Notes: generated by a model not told the origin, from the sequence alone. Shown: positions 49,401 to 54,547, numbered from the stretch's first letter. The stretch: 64,000 bases of DNA from Nymphaea colorata (GCF_008831285.2 NC_045142.1:13408716-13472715); one strand, 5' to 3'. Numbers and translations are program-made.

Positions 49401-51039
49401 TAACAGTATATACATATAACAGTATGCGTATAACAGCATAATCAACACAACAATATATAAAAATACGTAATCAATACAAAATGAAGTATGTAACAATCTA
49501 TACTCAATTAAGAAACTTTAATTGAAAAAGAATGTGACTTTTCACTTTCCCATGGACTAGGGGTGTTGGTGGCTAGGCCAGCCTAGGTGCCAACACATAT
49601 CCCATCACCTAAGTGGCGGACTTAGGCAACAAGTGTGGACTTACGCTTAGTCCATGCCTAAGCGAGGCTTTAACAACATAGGTTATGTTTCATGTGTGAC
49701 TTTTGATCCATCCAGTGTGGGTTACACCATACATTTTACAATTTTGTTCTAAACAAAAGGGACTCTTCAATATGTATATATGTTATATGTATATTTTGTA
49801 TTTCTATATATTACTTATTCTGCCTATTCTATGTTTCTGTGTGTGTGATGTATGTGTGTGTATATATTCTGTTGGGTGTATATTCTCCCTTTTCTTCTCT
49901 AAAATGTGAAGCTTTTATAGGTTTTTTTAGCTCTATATATTTCAAGTCTTTCTGCCGCCTTACTAGTTTTATTTTAGTCAACCGACTTGGACCAACTCAA
50001 ACTGTCTAGTCTGTGGTATTCTTTCTTAGGGCGTTGACCAAGCTGAGTCTGACTTTTGAGTTTGACAACAAAGATATTACCTCATATCCGGTTGATCATT
50101 TTCTAGGTTGAGAGCCAAAGCTGGGTATGGGGTGGTTTAAGATTCCACCAAACTAGGCACTTGGGTTGGTGTTGGGCCAGGTTACCATTGTGTGATATTC
50201 TCATGCATGGTCTGGATGGCATAGCTTAGTTGATTGAACGTTGCAAGAATCATGTTTTTTGGGGTTACTATATCTTGATTGCTGATACACTAATCTCAAA
50301 GCTCCTTTTGCTTTACTGGGAAGGGCTTAGGAAATGCTAATGGACATACTTCCCTATGAATGCCATATTTGGTCCTTGTCTTTTCATTGTCATACAAGTT
50401 AAAAAGTACTAAGAGTCCATATAGTCTGTTCACAAGCTGCCATACCTGGTAGATGGCTTAACTTTCTTGATGTTCTGATATTACTAAGATGTCAGGCTTT
50501 CCTCTGGAACATTGGTTAGTTTATCAACAAATTATTTACTGGACATTGTGTCTTTCGTAACCATGTAACAATGAATTAGAAGGGAGTGCATAGTGGATGT
50601 CCTGATACTCTGGAGCTGTCTCAAGTAGTCTGGATAGGTCCCAAATAAAAAATCTATTGATGAGTCCGAGCACCACCTTTTCTTTTGTTATGCTTCTTGC
50701 TCTGTCACAGTTCAAGGTTCTTACCATTATGTTAGTAATCATGAAACTCTTTTTGTGGACGTGTTCTTATTTACTTATATAACTTCCATTTTGCAGTCTC
50801 ATTGGATTGGAAAGAAGTATTATAAACGAGGCCCAGAAGGAAATGATATTCACAAGACCAATGTCCCTCACATCCGAGTAGAGTTTCGTGACATGGTATT
50901 CTCCTGATCCCCTTCCATGTTTCCTTTTTGCTTGTCAAGTCCGAAGCATGAGTTATAATGTGTCTTGCAGATCTGGAGAGAAGAGATGCAACTAGTTTAT
51001 CTAGGGAAGGCTAACTTGCCCGAGGAAGTGAATGCATGA
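1264..51039 (+). CDS. FAC1-like: AMP deaminase gene (FAC1/AMPD-like), 17 proposed exons, 5' end incomplete
   Basis: The enzyme hydrolyses AMP to IMP and ammonia in purine interconversion; the plant family member FAC1 is needed for embryo development. Proposed exons: 1264-1338 (uncertain), 3874-4052, 4144-4195, 4329-4456, 4627-4806, 4950-5017, 5101-5243, 15586-15647, 21199-21312, 24250-24390, 39688-39840, 39987-40040, 40131-40241, 41517-41690, 41785-41865, 50797-50895, 50971-51039. Every junction from 3874 on has GT..AG and keeps frame, giving 602 residues plus TGA. Visible active-site motifs are THVHHS (zinc ligands), RPHAGE (zinc ligand and catalytic Glu), HNIAHG and STDDP (zinc/substrate Asp). 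Plant AMP deaminases are about 840 residues with a weakly conserved N-terminal membrane/regulatory part, so roughly 200 N-terminal residues are not accounted for. Introns of 10.3, 5.6, 2.9, 15.3 and 8.9 kb are full of transposons. Family identity is secure; the 5' end is not. Confidence 0.93.
1360..1415. repeat. (TA)n-(GA)n microsatellite
   Basis: An alternating TA run is followed directly by about 17 GA units. Confidence 0.95.
1860..1939. repeat. Tandem duplication, 2 x 40 bp
   Basis: Two adjacent 40-bp units starting tatggctaatactag differ at one position (gggg/ggga). Confidence 0.95.
2500..2850. repeat. Possible solo-LTR-like segment
   Basis: Dense promoter-like words (TTAAAAGGGC, AAACCCTAATTTTC) in an otherwise plain intron resemble a U3/R region. 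No matching partner or target duplication was found, so this is a weak call. Confidence 0.25.
3874..4052 (+). CDS. AMP deaminase exon
   Basis: Encodes [15 protein letters not shown]... through [21 protein letters not shown], the segment just before the catalytic domain in plant AMP deaminases. The acceptor is atatttag. The donor is gtaatt after a complete Asn codon, so the exon leaves in phase 0. It takes its first base from the previous exon (G plus AG makes Glu). Confidence 0.92.
4144..4195 (+). CDS. AMP deaminase exon
   Basis: Encodes [17 protein letters not shown] plus one base. The acceptor ttttgcag is at 4143 and the donor gtgaga at 4196. The flanking introns are 91 and 133 bp. Confidence 0.93.
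4329..4456 (+). CDS. AMP deaminase exon
   Basis: Encodes [20 protein letters not shown]... to [11 protein letters not shown]. The split Ser codon (T|CT) rejoins exactly. The acceptor is ttttccag and the donor gtatgt. Confidence 0.95.
4627..4806 (+). CDS. AMP deaminase exon with the first zinc-binding motif
   Basis: Encodes [19 protein letters not shown]... through [19 protein letters not shown] to KKEPDE. The HxH in THVHHS supplies two zinc ligands in this amidohydrolase family. The acceptor is ttctttcag and the donor gtatac. Phase is 0 at both ends. Confidence 0.97.
4950..5017 (+). CDS. AMP deaminase exon
   Basis: Encodes [22 protein letters not shown] plus two bases of Gly. The acceptor is ttcttctag and the donor gtacag. 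Confidence 0.95.
5101..5243 (+). CDS. AMP deaminase exon
   Basis: Completes the split Gly, then encodes [20 protein letters not shown]... through [20 protein letters not shown] plus one base. The [14 protein letters not shown] block is a signature of the family. The donor gtaagt opens a 10.3 kb intron that holds Copia-1. Confidence 0.97.
5244..7386 (+). other. Intron segment left of Copia-1
   Basis: Contains a poly(A/T)-rich palindrome-like stretch at 5431-5838. Its ends (gtgtcacaaatat and tatttgtgtca) look like a worn MITE of the CATAGYCACAAA type, with no clear target duplication. It also holds GA and TG microsatellites (5870-5890, 6077-6094), a 24-bp tandem duplication at 6214-6261 and a 22-bp one near 7186-7231. 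No genes seen. Confidence 0.5.
6214..6261. repeat. Tandem duplication, 2 x 24 bp
   Basis: The unit beginning gtgaggtacttttatg occurs twice in a row without change. Confidence 0.95.
7387..7625 (-). repeat. Copia-1 3' LTR (left)
   Basis: 239 bp, aligned without gaps to the right LTR with five transitions. Confidence 0.97.
7620..8423 (-). pseudogene. Copia-1 RT end and RNase H
   Basis: 267 open codons, with [20 protein letters not shown], then the RNase H blocks [39 protein letters not shown] and [14 protein letters not shown]. The end overlaps the polypurine tract and LTR edge, as usual for Copia. Confidence 0.93.
7626..7636 (-). promoter_or_regulatory. Copia-1 polypurine tract
   Basis: Minus strand TTGAGGGGGAG abuts the 3' LTR and would prime plus-strand synthesis. 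Confidence 0.9.
8521..9092 (-). pseudogene. Copia-1 reverse transcriptase, frameshifted
   Basis: RVT_2-type text: [40 protein letters not shown], then after a frame change [15 protein letters not shown] and the catalytic YVDDM (near 8581-8598). A further frameshift follows RLKG near 8535. Confidence 0.9.
9100..10002 (-). pseudogene. Copia-1 integrase C-terminal part and linker, fragmented
   Basis: Pieces in three frames can be aligned to Copia-2: [20 protein letters not shown], then [16 protein letters not shown] with [19 protein letters not shown], then the linker [15 protein letters not shown]. Several stops and at least one frameshift near 9890 separate them. Confidence 0.82.
10003..11451 (-). 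pseudogene. Copia-1 gag end, protease and integrase core
   Basis: An open stretch of 482 codons. It carries a gag C-terminus with a damaged zinc knuckle ([14 protein letters not shown]; the usual His is Pro), the protease motif VDSGATHHM, and the pre-integrase zinc motif ([15 protein letters not shown]). The integrase core follows, with HSDVWGP, FIDDYSR and the [12 protein letters not shown] block. A TAG ends it right after ERKNR, where Copia-2 has HLLNVTRA. Polyprotein broken. Confidence 0.92.
11452..11970 (-). pseudogene. Copia-1 gag N-terminal part, two stops
   Basis: The reading begins [16 protein letters not shown] and contains the gag-polypeptide signature [15 protein letters not shown] and [21 protein letters not shown] replaces the Trp of the DMW motif near 11650, and a TAG lies just before [11 protein letters not shown] at about 11452. 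Copia-2 keeps Trp at the first position. The capsid/nucleocapsid precursor cannot be made in one piece. Confidence 0.88.
12452..12464 (-). promoter_or_regulatory. Copia-1 primer binding site (initiator tRNA-Met)
   Basis: Minus strand reads TGGTATCAGAGCC directly next to the 5' LTR. This is complementary to the 3' end of plant initiator tRNA-Met. Confidence 0.93.
12465..12703 (-). repeat. Copia-1 5' LTR (right)
   Basis: 239 bp with TG..CA ends. Starts TGTAGAAATAATAGACG on the + strand and is immediately preceded by the primer site. Confidence 0.97.
12709..13893 (+). other. Intron segment right of Copia-1
   Basis: Pyrimidine-rich at first (12770-12930). Then comes plain sequence with a short open stretch at 13417-13878 ([32 protein letters not shown] in another frame). 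Its fragmentation suggests a relic of a mobile element, perhaps a LINE, but no diagnostic motif is visible. Confidence 0.4.
13902..14668. mobile_element. hAT-like MITE, interrupted by a second MITE
   Basis: The ends are GTAAGTCACATGGGTAC and, inverted, CTAAGTTGCATAGGTAC. The flanks are TAAAAACG (13894-13901) and TAAAAAAG (14669-14676), an 8-bp duplication with one mismatch as expected for hAT. The left end resembles the CTATGTCACNCGGGTA ends of the other hAT copies here. No coding sequence. Confidence 0.75.
13993..14398. mobile_element. hAT-like MITE nested in the element at 13902
   Basis: 406 bp with inverted ends CATAGCCACAAATAT and a perfect 8-bp target duplication ATATGTGT (13985-13992 and 14399-14406). 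AT-rich interior with long A/T runs; non-coding. Confidence 0.88.
14677..15585 (+). other. Intron segment before exon 15586
   Basis: Plain intron sequence with weak similarity in style to the 13300-13880 stretch (possibly the same disrupted relic on both sides of the MITE). No gene recognised. Confidence 0.4.
15586..15647 (+). CDS. AMP deaminase exon
   Basis: Encodes [21 protein letters not shown], with the Gly codon split across the 10.3 kb intron. The acceptor is gtgcaacag and the donor gtacat. At 62 bp this exon is isolated by introns of 10.3 and 5.6 kb. Confidence 0.95.
15648..16559 (+). other. Intron segment with a tandem duplication and LTR-like promoter sequence
   Basis: Holds the 88-bp duplication at 15721 and a long TA tract at 16130-16170. 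It also has an LTR-like piece at 16290-16500, with CTATAAATAGG about 100 bp before TTCAATAAAG, which looks like the TATA box and polyadenylation signal of a Copia-type LTR on the + strand. Confidence 0.45.
15721..15896. repeat. Tandem duplication, 2 x about 88 bp
   Basis: The unit contains ttatttgcctaatagtattt in both copies; the copies differ at several sites. Confidence 0.9.
16560..18955 (-). mobile_element. Probable solo LTR of a Gypsy-type element
   Basis: Reading the minus strand, it starts TGTAACGACCCGACCTAC, a typical plant Gypsy LTR start, and ends ..TGTGCATGTACA. The flanks GATAA and GATTT match at only three of five bases. About 2.4 kb with no internal genes; it contains the MITE at 17016 and the pyrimidine tract from 18330. 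The LTR assignment is an inference from its ends. Confidence 0.45.
17016..17413. mobile_element. MITE with CATAGTYACAAA ends
   Basis: Left end CATAGTCACAAAAAACACG, right end inverted CATAGTTACAAATAACC. The A/T-rich foldback interior is like the MITE at 13993. The 8-bp flanks (tataaaac/gttcaaac) agree at five positions, so the insertion is probably old. Confidence 0.55.
18330..19165. repeat. Long pyrimidine-rich tract
   Basis: About 830 bp almost entirely C and T on the + strand, including (CT) runs at 18605-18630. It creates long spurious reading frames rich in Phe, Ser and Leu. Confidence 0.85.
18956..21198 (+). other. Intron segment, no gene
   Basis: Contains a compound AT/TG/TA microsatellite (19421-19484) and AT-rich sequence. 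Nothing coding recognised. Confidence 0.6.
19421..19484. repeat. Compound (AT)n-(GT)n-(TA)n microsatellite
   Basis: AT repeats pass into a run of GT and back into AT. Confidence 0.95.
21199..21312 (+). CDS. AMP deaminase exon
   Basis: Encodes [20 protein letters not shown]... through ENVVWLIQ. Phase is 0 at both ends. The acceptor is ttctattttag and the donor gtatct. Confidence 0.96.
21313..22987 (+). other. Intron segment left of hAT-3
   Basis: No gene. Sequence near 22232-22400 (gggctgtgcaaagc, repeated gctt/ggctc words) looks like a worn MITE. Confidence 0.45.
22996..24003. mobile_element. hAT-3: non-autonomous hAT element, 1008 bp
   Basis: Ends are CTATGTCACACGGGTATTGG and, inverted, CTATGTCACATAGATATGGG. 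The 8-bp target duplication GGCCTAAT is perfect (22988-22995 and 24004-24011). The interior is T-rich and lacks transposase, so it must have been moved in trans by a relative such as hAT-1 or hAT-2. It carries a TG microsatellite near 23904-23922. Confidence 0.9.
24250..24390 (+). CDS. AMP deaminase exon
   Basis: Encodes [20 protein letters not shown]... through [14 protein letters not shown]. The acceptor is gtattttgcag. The donor gtctgc opens the largest intron (15.3 kb), which holds a hAT copy and Copia-2. Confidence 0.97.
24391..26383 (+). other. Intron segment, LTR-like repeat sequence
   Basis: From about 24680 the base composition changes to mixed, non-intronic sequence. Its opening words resemble the left edge of the 16560 LTR (acatgc..actcacac..ccctttt). 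With 29571-31037, on the other side of hAT-1, it may form one large LTR that ends, on minus, in TGTAACGAGTGACATTTT. No coding sequence seen. Confidence 0.4.
26700..27090 (-). pseudogene. hAT-1 dimerisation region (hATC) and last exon
   Basis: Reads [16 protein letters not shown]-stop-STYSQIH. The conserved Trp of the CERNWS motif is TAG (27003-27005), whereas hAT-2 keeps the Trp. A short intron precedes an acidic tail ([18 protein letters not shown]). Confidence 0.82.
27091..27627 (-). pseudogene. hAT-1 transposase C-terminal middle part
   Basis: After a frame change it reads [40 protein letters not shown] and [10 protein letters not shown], a standard hAT order. It leaves frame again at ILVD just before the dimerisation region. 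Confidence 0.88.
27575..28150 (-). pseudogene. hAT-1 transposase middle (DUF659-type RNase-H-like part)
   Basis: Contains [20 protein letters not shown], the catalytic-region block [14 protein letters not shown], and the [13 protein letters not shown] block typical of DUF659/hAT proteins. Just upstream, a TGA at about 28153 replaces the Trp of SDGWTD. The 3' end runs out of frame at DDDDKVVG. Confidence 0.9.
28321..28830 (-). pseudogene. hAT-1 transposase N-terminus with BED zinc finger
   Basis: Starts [17 protein letters not shown]. The BED-type finger is [20 protein letters not shown] with the following LLKI. It ends early at ARSPFGEN; one missing T would restore the [13 protein letters not shown] reading that continues downstream, so this is a one-base frameshift. 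Confidence 0.88.
29571..31037 (-). repeat. LTR-like sequence with purine-rich tract
   Basis: The right edge reads, on minus, TGTAACGAGTGACATTTTGG, a Gypsy-LTR-like start. About 30290-30830 is almost all A and G on the + strand. No genes; the reading frames here arise from the biased composition. Confidence 0.45.
31227..31586 (-). mobile_element. Truncated Copia-type LTR relic with polypurine tract
   Basis: About 360 bp with TG..CA ends, followed directly at 31587 by tcccccctcaaatcc, equivalent to the ctccccctcaag beside the 3' LTRs of Copia-1 and Copia-2. No internal coding region or second LTR follows, so it is a remnant of a minus-strand element. Confidence 0.6.
31600..32561 (+). other. 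Intron segment, no gene
   Basis: Plain AT-rich intron sequence between the LTR relic and MITE-A. Nothing recognised. Confidence 0.55.
32700..32984 (-). repeat. Copia-2 3' LTR (left)
   Basis: 285 bp, four differences from the right LTR, no gaps. Confidence 0.96.
32979..33405 (-). pseudogene. Copia-2 RNase H end
   Basis: Continues the same frame after the [43 protein letters not shown], then [19 protein letters not shown] and a normal C-terminus overlapping the polypurine tract. Confidence 0.93.
32985..32996 (-). promoter_or_regulatory. Copia-2 polypurine tract
   Basis: Minus strand CTTGAGGGGGAG next to the 3' LTR. Confidence 0.9.
33408..34385 (-). pseudogene. Copia-2 reverse transcriptase and RNase H start
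   Basis: 325 open codons: [60 protein letters not shown], catalytic [25 protein letters not shown]. It ends at a TGA in DTRRSTT, where Copia-1 has STSGYC (Gly codon to stop). Confidence 0.95.
34434..35339 (-). pseudogene. Copia-2 integrase C-terminus and linker
   Basis: 301 open codons: [59 protein letters not shown], then the variable linker. It ends at a TGA in place of the Trp of NNTWEVV (about 34434), before the RT. Confidence 0.92.
35309..35775 (-). pseudogene. Copia-2 integrase core, frameshifted
   Basis: [20 protein letters not shown] and [10 protein letters not shown] lie in one frame, then [20 protein letters not shown] and [18 protein letters not shown] in another. The frame changes near 35600, and again near 35345, where [10 protein letters not shown] replaces [10 protein letters not shown] by one missing base. 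Confidence 0.9.
35776..37281 (-). pseudogene. Copia-2 gag, protease and pre-integrase part
   Basis: 501 open codons starting [17 protein letters not shown]. It contains gag [15 protein letters not shown], an intact CCHC knuckle ([14 protein letters not shown]), protease VDSGATHHM and the pre-integrase [14 protein letters not shown] follows LPF, so the reading stops inside the pre-integrase zinc domain. Apart from that stop it is nearly complete. Confidence 0.93.
37599..37611 (-). promoter_or_regulatory. Copia-2 primer binding site (initiator tRNA-Met)
   Basis: Minus strand TGGTATCAGAGCC, the same as in Copia-1, adjacent to the 5' LTR. Confidence 0.93.
37612..37896 (-). repeat. Copia-2 5' LTR (right)
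   Basis: 285 bp. On the minus strand a TATA box (CCTATATAATC) is visible at about 37779-37787. Confidence 0.96.
38668..39687 (+). other. Intron segment before exon 39688
   Basis: Plain intron. A CT microsatellite lies at 39145-39170. No gene recognised. Confidence 0.55.
39688..39840 (+). CDS. AMP deaminase exon
   Basis: Encodes [20 protein letters not shown]... through [16 protein letters not shown]. The acceptor is ttggtttccag and the donor gtgagt. Confidence 0.97.
39987..40040 (+). CDS. AMP deaminase exon with the catalytic HAGE motif
   Basis: Encodes [18 protein letters not shown]. The His and Glu of HAGE are a zinc ligand and the catalytic acid/base in this family. It is only 54 bp, in phase 0 on both sides, so skipping it would keep frame but remove the active site. 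Confidence 0.97.
40131..40241 (+). CDS. AMP deaminase exon
   Basis: Encodes [20 protein letters not shown]... through [12 protein letters not shown] and contains the conserved HNIAHG active-site His. Phase is 0 on both sides. Confidence 0.97.
40242..41516 (+). other. Intron, 1.3 kb
   Basis: Contains a TG microsatellite at 40600-40622 and a short TA run near 40985. No coding or element ends recognised. Confidence 0.6.
41517..41690 (+). CDS. AMP deaminase exon with the STDDP motif
   Basis: Encodes [20 protein letters not shown]... [20 protein letters not shown] through IAAS. The Asp pair in STDDP supplies the last zinc ligand and contacts substrate. The acceptor is ttttgttcag and the donor gtatga. 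Confidence 0.97.
41785..41865 (+). CDS. AMP deaminase exon
   Basis: Encodes [20 protein letters not shown] through GFSHALK. The donor gtaagt opens an 8.9 kb intron that contains the second hAT copy and an inverted MITE. Confidence 0.96.
41866..43722 (+). other. Intron segment left of hAT-2
   Basis: A/T foldback-like sequence near 42780-43030 resembles the CATAGTCACAAA MITEs, and an AT microsatellite lies at 43081-43102. No gene. Confidence 0.5.
45255..45436. repeat. Tandem duplication in hAT-2, 2 x 91 bp
   Basis: The unit beginning gaaagatatgagggtgtaat occurs twice with a few changes. hAT-1 has only one equivalent, so the duplication followed insertion or separation of the copies. Confidence 0.92.
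46033..46270. repeat. Tandem duplication in hAT-2, 2 x 119 bp
   Basis: Two adjacent, apparently identical units beginning acactttcccacaaaaacga cover the BED-finger coding region. The repeat duplicates the [14 protein letters not shown] text out of frame. Confidence 0.95.
47078..48799 (+). other. Intron segment right of hAT-2
   Basis: Contains a purine-rich stretch (47315-47510) and a diverged direct repeat at 47589-48070. No gene. Confidence 0.55.
47589..48070. repeat. Diverged tandem repeat, period about 274 bp
   Basis: Both units contain ttaattgttaaa(c/t)tagcagc and gcaggcaattgggttaattt. The second is shorter and diverged. Confidence 0.88.
48808..49681. mobile_element. MITE-B (CTATGTTGT family), 874 bp
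   Basis: Left end CTACGTTGTCAAGGCACCC, right end inverted CTATGTTGTTAAAGCCTCGC. The 8-bp target duplication GTTATGTT is perfect (48800-48807 and 49682-49689). It is the inverted relative of MITE-A. Non-coding. Confidence 0.9.
49690..50796 (+). other. Intron segment before exon 50797
   Basis: No gene or element ends recognised; some TA/TG-rich sequence at 49780-49870. Confidence 0.55.
50797..50895 (+). CDS. AMP deaminase exon
   Basis: Encodes [20 protein letters not shown] through [11 protein letters not shown]. The acceptor is ccattttgcag and the donor gtattc. Confidence 0.97.
50971..51039 (+). CDS. AMP deaminase last exon and stop
   Basis: Encodes [20 protein letters not shown] followed by NA and TGA at 51037-51039. 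The C-terminal IW(R/K)EEMQ..YLGKA matches family ends, so the 3' end of the gene is intact. Confidence 0.96.
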   Translation: MWREEMQLVYLGKANLPEEVNA

Positions 51040-51440
51040 ACAGCAATTCCACTGATTTAGTGGCCACACGACGGTTACAAGGGCTTTACTATTCTCCCCA
51101 TTTTACCTCATGGGTCTTTCATACGTTGGTTAATTCCTCCTGTTCGACTCAACTCAAGGATTCCATGAACGTAAACTGGAAATTTAAGAGGAGAGACAGT
51201 GGAGGTTGCTTTTGACATGTTGAATGATGGATGGTGGACGTGGCATTCTCAAGCAAGGGAAGAATGTCAGTCAAGTTGGCTTGCCTTAACAGAAGGGATA
51301 CAGGTATTTGGGGACTCATCGTCACTTTACCGCCTGGTGTATAGCCCTGTTATTGGGGTATAATTTTGAGAATAAGCATCAGTCTAATTCATAGGGGTAT
51401 ACTTTTGAGAATAAATATTAGTATAATTCACAGGGGTGTG
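51040..51440 (+). other. AMP deaminase 3' UTR region
   Basis: Follows the stop codon. A 39-bp unit starting ggggtat is tandemly repeated at 51355, 51394 and (partly) 51433. The first two copies carry gaataagc and gaataaat, which could serve as polyadenylation signals. The end of the transcript is not shown by the sequence. Confidence 0.5.
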
Positions 51441-52189
51441 CTTCCAACAGCAAGATGGCTTGTTGTTTTGTAGTATTTTAGAATCTGAATTTTTATATAA
51501 CCTACCATGGTTTCTAATTTTTTCATGGGGATACTGTTTCTTCTTATGGCTATGCATTCACATTCATTTTCATGTTTGCAGTAGAGATGAAGGACCCCGT
51601 GGAGAAAAAATAGTTCGTGGGGGATGACCATGGGGCCATAAAATCTCCCATCTTACCCTTGAATAAAAATTTAACCACTTTACGTGCATGCACTTTTAGT
51701 TCAATGCCCTTTTCATAATCTTTGTTTATAAAAGCTTGCAAGTTTTCTTCCGTTGGAAGAAGTGGGTTGTGAATTGTCATCCCTGGTTGCATATATTTCC
51801 GTGATAAGAGTTGATTTCAATCGTATTCATGATTTACCTATTCACCTTGATGGAGAAATTTATTTAATAGCCTTGGTGGAAGCTCGGTCAAGACTTGCAT
51901 TGGTGGAAAAGAAAACAGAGTTTGAAGACATTAATTCGTCTTCAAGCACAAAAGTAGGTCAGAGAGAAGGTGATATTATGGGAAGTCGTGTTGAAGAAAT
52001 AAACAGGAAAACGAGTATACCAAAGTCGAGATGTGAGTTTTTAAGAAGCAGCGAGTATAACTCTATGCCATCATGCTTTTGCTTCAAATCATGGGCTATA
52101 TATTTACGTTATTATATAAATCTTCATTGCAAGGGTTACACTTGATATTGAACAAAAATTTCCACCTGTCGACAAAGCTCACTTGATTA

Positions 52190-52870
52190 CAGATGCGACG
52201 GTAGTATAGGAATATGCATGGTCCGGCCATATCATGTGATTTACCTTCAATTGCACACTAAAACAAACTCATCCACCACTTTTGCCACAACCTTGGCCTT
52301 TAATCTGGTTTTCACTAAGCTGCCTCTGCTTCATCTACGTGTCTGGATTGCTTGCTAAAGCTAAATCACAATTTTTCATTAAAATCACAAATTATAACTA
52401 AATTGTAATTGAAAATCAAACTAGCATTTGAAACTTAAATGTGTATATTATTTCTTGAATTGCTTCCTGAAGCCAAATTACCTTTTGACGTCTATTTCAA
52501 ACTGTACTGCAAATTTATTTCGATTGGAAACCAACGAAGCACTCGTTGGCAATCTGGCTTGATTATGAACACGACATGATGCTGGAATGTCATGTGATAT
52601 ACATTGTGCATTAGAACTTAGTTCACCAATTTTTGCTCACTTATCTTGGCCACCAATTGATTTTCACCTAAGTCGACTTTGCTTCATCTATAAATTGTAT
52701 TGAATATTCAATCACAAATCTAAACAAAATCATGCATTGAATATTGAACTGGTAATTGGAATTGAATGACTTAAATTATTTATTGAATTCCTTCTTGAAA
52801 CGGAATCAGCTTTTTGACGTCTATTTTAAACTAAACTGTACATCTATTTTCGATTAGAAACTAACGAACA
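52190..52870. repeat. Diverged direct repeat, period about 329 bp
   Basis: Both units contain gacgtctatttyaaact followed by tttcgatt(g/a)gaaac(c/t)aacgaa. A third partial copy may lie near 52914-53030. Confidence 0.8.
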
Positions 52871-53078
52871 ATAAGCCGTCCATGGAAATAAATTGTCAAC
52901 ATCTTTTTGCCTTCATTAAGTGACGTTGCAACTTAAATCACCTATTTATTTTCTTTCACCTAATCTCCTTTTTACCATCTATTTTAAGTTATTTGCACTA
53001 ATACTGTAAACCACCTATGCTTCGGCCACCAACAAACCATGCTTTATTACATTTAATATCGAGTTAATAGAAGCTCAA

Positions 53079-53250
53079 CCGATTTGCCTAATAGACTAGG
53101 ACAGCATCATATAGGTTGAATAGATAGTATGAAATGGTTAATCTCATAGCCGAGTTTCCTAATCCGACTAAGATACTACCATCAAAGGGTTGAAATGATA
53201 GGGTAAAAGGTTAAGCTACAGTCGACTCTCCTAATGAACTAGGATGCCAC
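53079..53250. repeat. Degenerate tandem repeat, about 71-72 bp units
   Basis: Starts at 53079, 53150 and 53222 with the shared core ccga.ttycctaat...actaggat; the third unit is partial. Confidence 0.75.
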
Positions 53251-54547
53251 TCTTGTTGGTCAGTTGGGAAAAGAATATTAAGAATTGTTTTAAGTGCTAG
53301 TTTAATGCCTAGTTTGAATTGTTGAAAGTTTTTTCGATGAAGGAAATTAAATTTTGCCAACCAATTCTGGAGAATAGGCTGCAAAAGAGGTAAAAGTATG
53401 TTAGTATGGCCAATTCTAGAGAATGGACCACCAGGAAAAATGGGCCAAAACAAAGGATTGTAACCAATACTGGAGTACAAGTTATGAGGGAATAGGAGAA
53501 TGTATTATCTGCACTTGTCTCCATTCTCTCATGTGGGAATCTAAGATACGGAACTCGGACCGTTCCTATGCCTTTATCACGGTAGTGTTCCAGAGTCCAA
53601 GTCTTTTCTGCTGGCCTTTACACTGGTCGTAATATTATGTCAGTGGATCAAATGCAAAGTCTGGTCCACTAACGTAGTTTCCAGCAACAGTAAGTGATCG
53701 GGCTTCCTTGACAGTGGTGCTTTGCATCATGTCCAACATAGGCAGATTTTTGGAGTTGCAACTTTTGATGGCTACATCAATATGAATCTTCACATTGTGA
53801 ATCTTTACCAAATCTGGACCAACATCTCTCTCTTCAGAAGATAATCCATAGGACTAAATTCATGTAATGTTTCAAGATTTGTGAGAAAGCTGATGCTATC
53901 CTAATGAAACCCTTTGTTTGTATGCATTTGACTTTTAGGTGAGACATATTCTAATTCTCTTACTATTCCCTATTTCTGGTTGAAGTATGTTGATGTTTCA
54001 GAAACTATTAGTTACTATTATGTGCCTTTCGTATATTTAACAATTCGATTAATCTACGTCTTTTGCAGGTGAAGATTCATGTGCCACTACAACCATGTTT
54101 ATGGAGGGCTGTTCATGGTCGGTACGTTGCTTTACTTCATTTATTTTGACGCTAAAATACATTCCTGCATGTAATAATTGTGAGCAAAAGGGAGATACAA
54201 CGCTTTCGTAGTTGGATTTGATCTACTTCTATCTTTTTACAAACATATAATCTTTTATTACAACATTTAAATGTTGGTACATTTTTTTTTCCAATATCGA
54301 TTACATTGAAGCGGAGTTTTATGGAATAAAGTTATGAAGAACTGCTTACAAAAGATTTTTTTCTATTAATCAAAACTAATTAAAGTGAAAAATATCACAA
54401 TAATCTCCTTAATGATCGTCGCCCATGAGTTATTAAAGGTTGTACCTGCGAAGATGATGAACACCGGTACAGTAGTAGACTCATTGGAATAGATCTGTCA
54501 TCGCTATATGCAACTATACCGGTGATTTTCCAAATCTTGGCAATAGA

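Larger units (their letters stand above)
51441..54539. other. Intergenic, repeat-derived, no recognised gene
   Basis: A 130-codon open stretch at 51753-52145 (MEEVGCELSSLVAYISVIRV...) and an antisense one at 51550-51792 match nothing I recognise. Direct repeats occupy 52190-52870 and 53079-53250. Confidence 0.5.

Noticed and set aside
51753-52145. 130-codon + frame after AMP deaminase
   Set aside because: No recognised domain; overlaps a frame on the other strand; likely chance or an old repeat.
54069-54122. Exon-like stretch after ttttgcag
   Set aside because: Good acceptor but no coding similarity, and it lies 3 kb beyond the AMP deaminase stop.
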